DNA from: Rhizodiscina lignyota
Lineage: Eukaryota > Ascomycota > Dothideomycetes > Aulographales > Rhizodiscinaceae
Assembly (NCBI GenBank): GCA_010015805.1
Contig: ML978124.1
Location: 2,294,001-2,358,000 of the forward strand
Reading direction: 5' to 3'
DNA: 64,000 bases
Shown here: positions 63,459 through 64,000 of the stretch, in pieces
Layout of the letters: the number at the start of each line of letters is the position of its first letter
Position numbering within the stretch: position 1 is the stretch's first letter
Translations under genes and position numbers: made by a program
Notes under the pieces: model-generated
Seen by the model: only the letters and a program-made list of their open reading frames with translations
Told to the model about the DNA's origin: nothing
Database searches by the model: none

Positions 63459-64000
63459 CTACTCTTCCAGCTTCTTCTCTCCATAATACTTCTGCTCAAA
63501 CTCCTTCAACAAGCCCTTCAGATCACTCGCGTAGGTCGGCGTTAATATATTCCCCTTACCCAGATGGCTCTTTAGTCCTAACTCTTTCAGCAGAGAGTCA
63601 GTGTAAGCGACTTGGTCCCAAAAGAACCAGTTTGCAAGTTGGCCTTTTGTCAAATATCGTCTTCTGCACCACACCACTGTCTCCGCAACGTCTATCTCCA
63701 TTTTGTCCATAGGTACCTCGAGCTTTCCATCGAGAACCGCAGTTGCCCAAAGTGACTGGACCTCCGCCATACGCCATGCATTCAGCAGCACTGGGCGGCC
63801 CAGAAAGACAATTGAACTATCGTTGACAGGCAGAATGCAGTTGCACAGGCGGTAAGGCGTCACCTTTGGCTTCTTCTTGTGGTACGGAGGAGGGTTGGCA
63901 AGGATCGGGAATCTCTTCAAGACAGCTTTATCTGCTTCTGCCTCAAGCGACTTCCATTTCTCCTGCTGTTTCTCGTCAACGGAATCGTAGGGTACCGGAA
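63459..64000 (-). CDS. C-terminal part of a probable FAD-dependent monooxygenase (5' end outside window)
   Basis: An open frame runs from the right edge of the window to a TAG at 63459-63461, about 180 residues. It reads PYDSVDEKQQEKWKSLEAEA, then PYRLCNCILPVNDSSIVFLG and RPVLLNAWRMAEVQSLWATA. That last block matches the region in fungal flavin monooxygenase-like proteins where a hydrophobic strand leads to the final FAD-contacting turn, followed by a long helix (QSLWATAVLDG). The end is LLKEFEQKYYGEKKLEE. FAD- and NADPH-binding motifs are not in the window, so the class is judged from the tail only. It is convergent with the ThDP enzyme gene, 100 bp away. Confidence 0.65.
   Translation of the reverse strand, partial: PVPYDSVDEKQQEKWKSLEAEADKAVLKRFPILANPPPYHKKKPKVTPYRLCNCILPVNDSSIVFLGRPVLLNAWRMAEVQSLWATAVLDGKLEVPMDKMEIDVAETVVWCRRRYLTKGQLANWFFWDQVAYTDSLLKELGLKSHLGKGNILTPTYASDLKGLLKEFEQKYYGEKKLEE

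Overview
The window is nuclear DNA of a filamentous ascomycete (Pezizomycotina; Dothideomycetes is a guess from general feel, not shown). The evidence is short GT-AG introns of about 47-116 bp with CTAAC/CTGAC-like branch sites, spliced 5' leaders, Zn2Cys6 transcription factors, a secreted GH3 beta-xylosidase and fungal forms of housekeeping genes. Genes lie on both strands with no operons. No rRNA, tRNA, CRISPR or intact transposon was recognised. Exon coordinates were worked out by hand from splice signals and reading-frame continuity, so each is a prediction.

Layout. 0-10 kb is accessory in character: the 3' end of a probable regulator, a small membrane protein, a RidA-family deaminase convergent with a serine beta-lactamase-like hydrolase, then a 703-aa Zn2Cys6 regulator with a long, apparently multiply spliced leader holding a 10-bp tandem repeat. 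10-29 kb is mostly conserved: chorismate synthase (ARO2), a RhoGAP, a decayed C2H2 zinc-finger gene beside a partial copy of the start of ALG5, the real ALG5, a short-chain dehydrogenase, a mitochondrial carrier, ribosomal protein eL31, the AFG1-type ATPase, the TRAPP subunit TCA17 and the complex I PSST subunit. 29-42 kb holds a branched-chain aminotransferase, an MFS transporter, the GH3 enzyme and a DENN protein with an embedded C1 zinc finger. 44-57 kb holds TRAPPC13, the mitochondrial resolvase CCE1, two conserved proteins of unknown function, the MutL homologue MLH3, a 74-aa Cys/Tyr-rich protein and ribosomal protein uS12 (RPS23). 58-64 kb is metabolic: a ferroportin-like transporter divergent from a ThDP-dependent enzyme, then the 3' end of a probable flavin monooxygenase.

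Functional links are loose. Two TRAPP-associated proteins, a DENN protein and a RhoGAP all act in membrane traffic or polarity. PSST, AFG1, the carrier and CCE1 act in mitochondria. Chorismate synthase and the aminotransferase belong to amino-acid biosynthesis. I did not find a convincing new multi-gene system. The most unusual items are the ALG5 5'-end duplication next to the degenerate zinc-finger gene, the leader of the Zn2Cys6 regulator, a possible splice-site choice that would include or remove an upstream ATG in RidA, and a substituted ATPase glutamate in MLH3.
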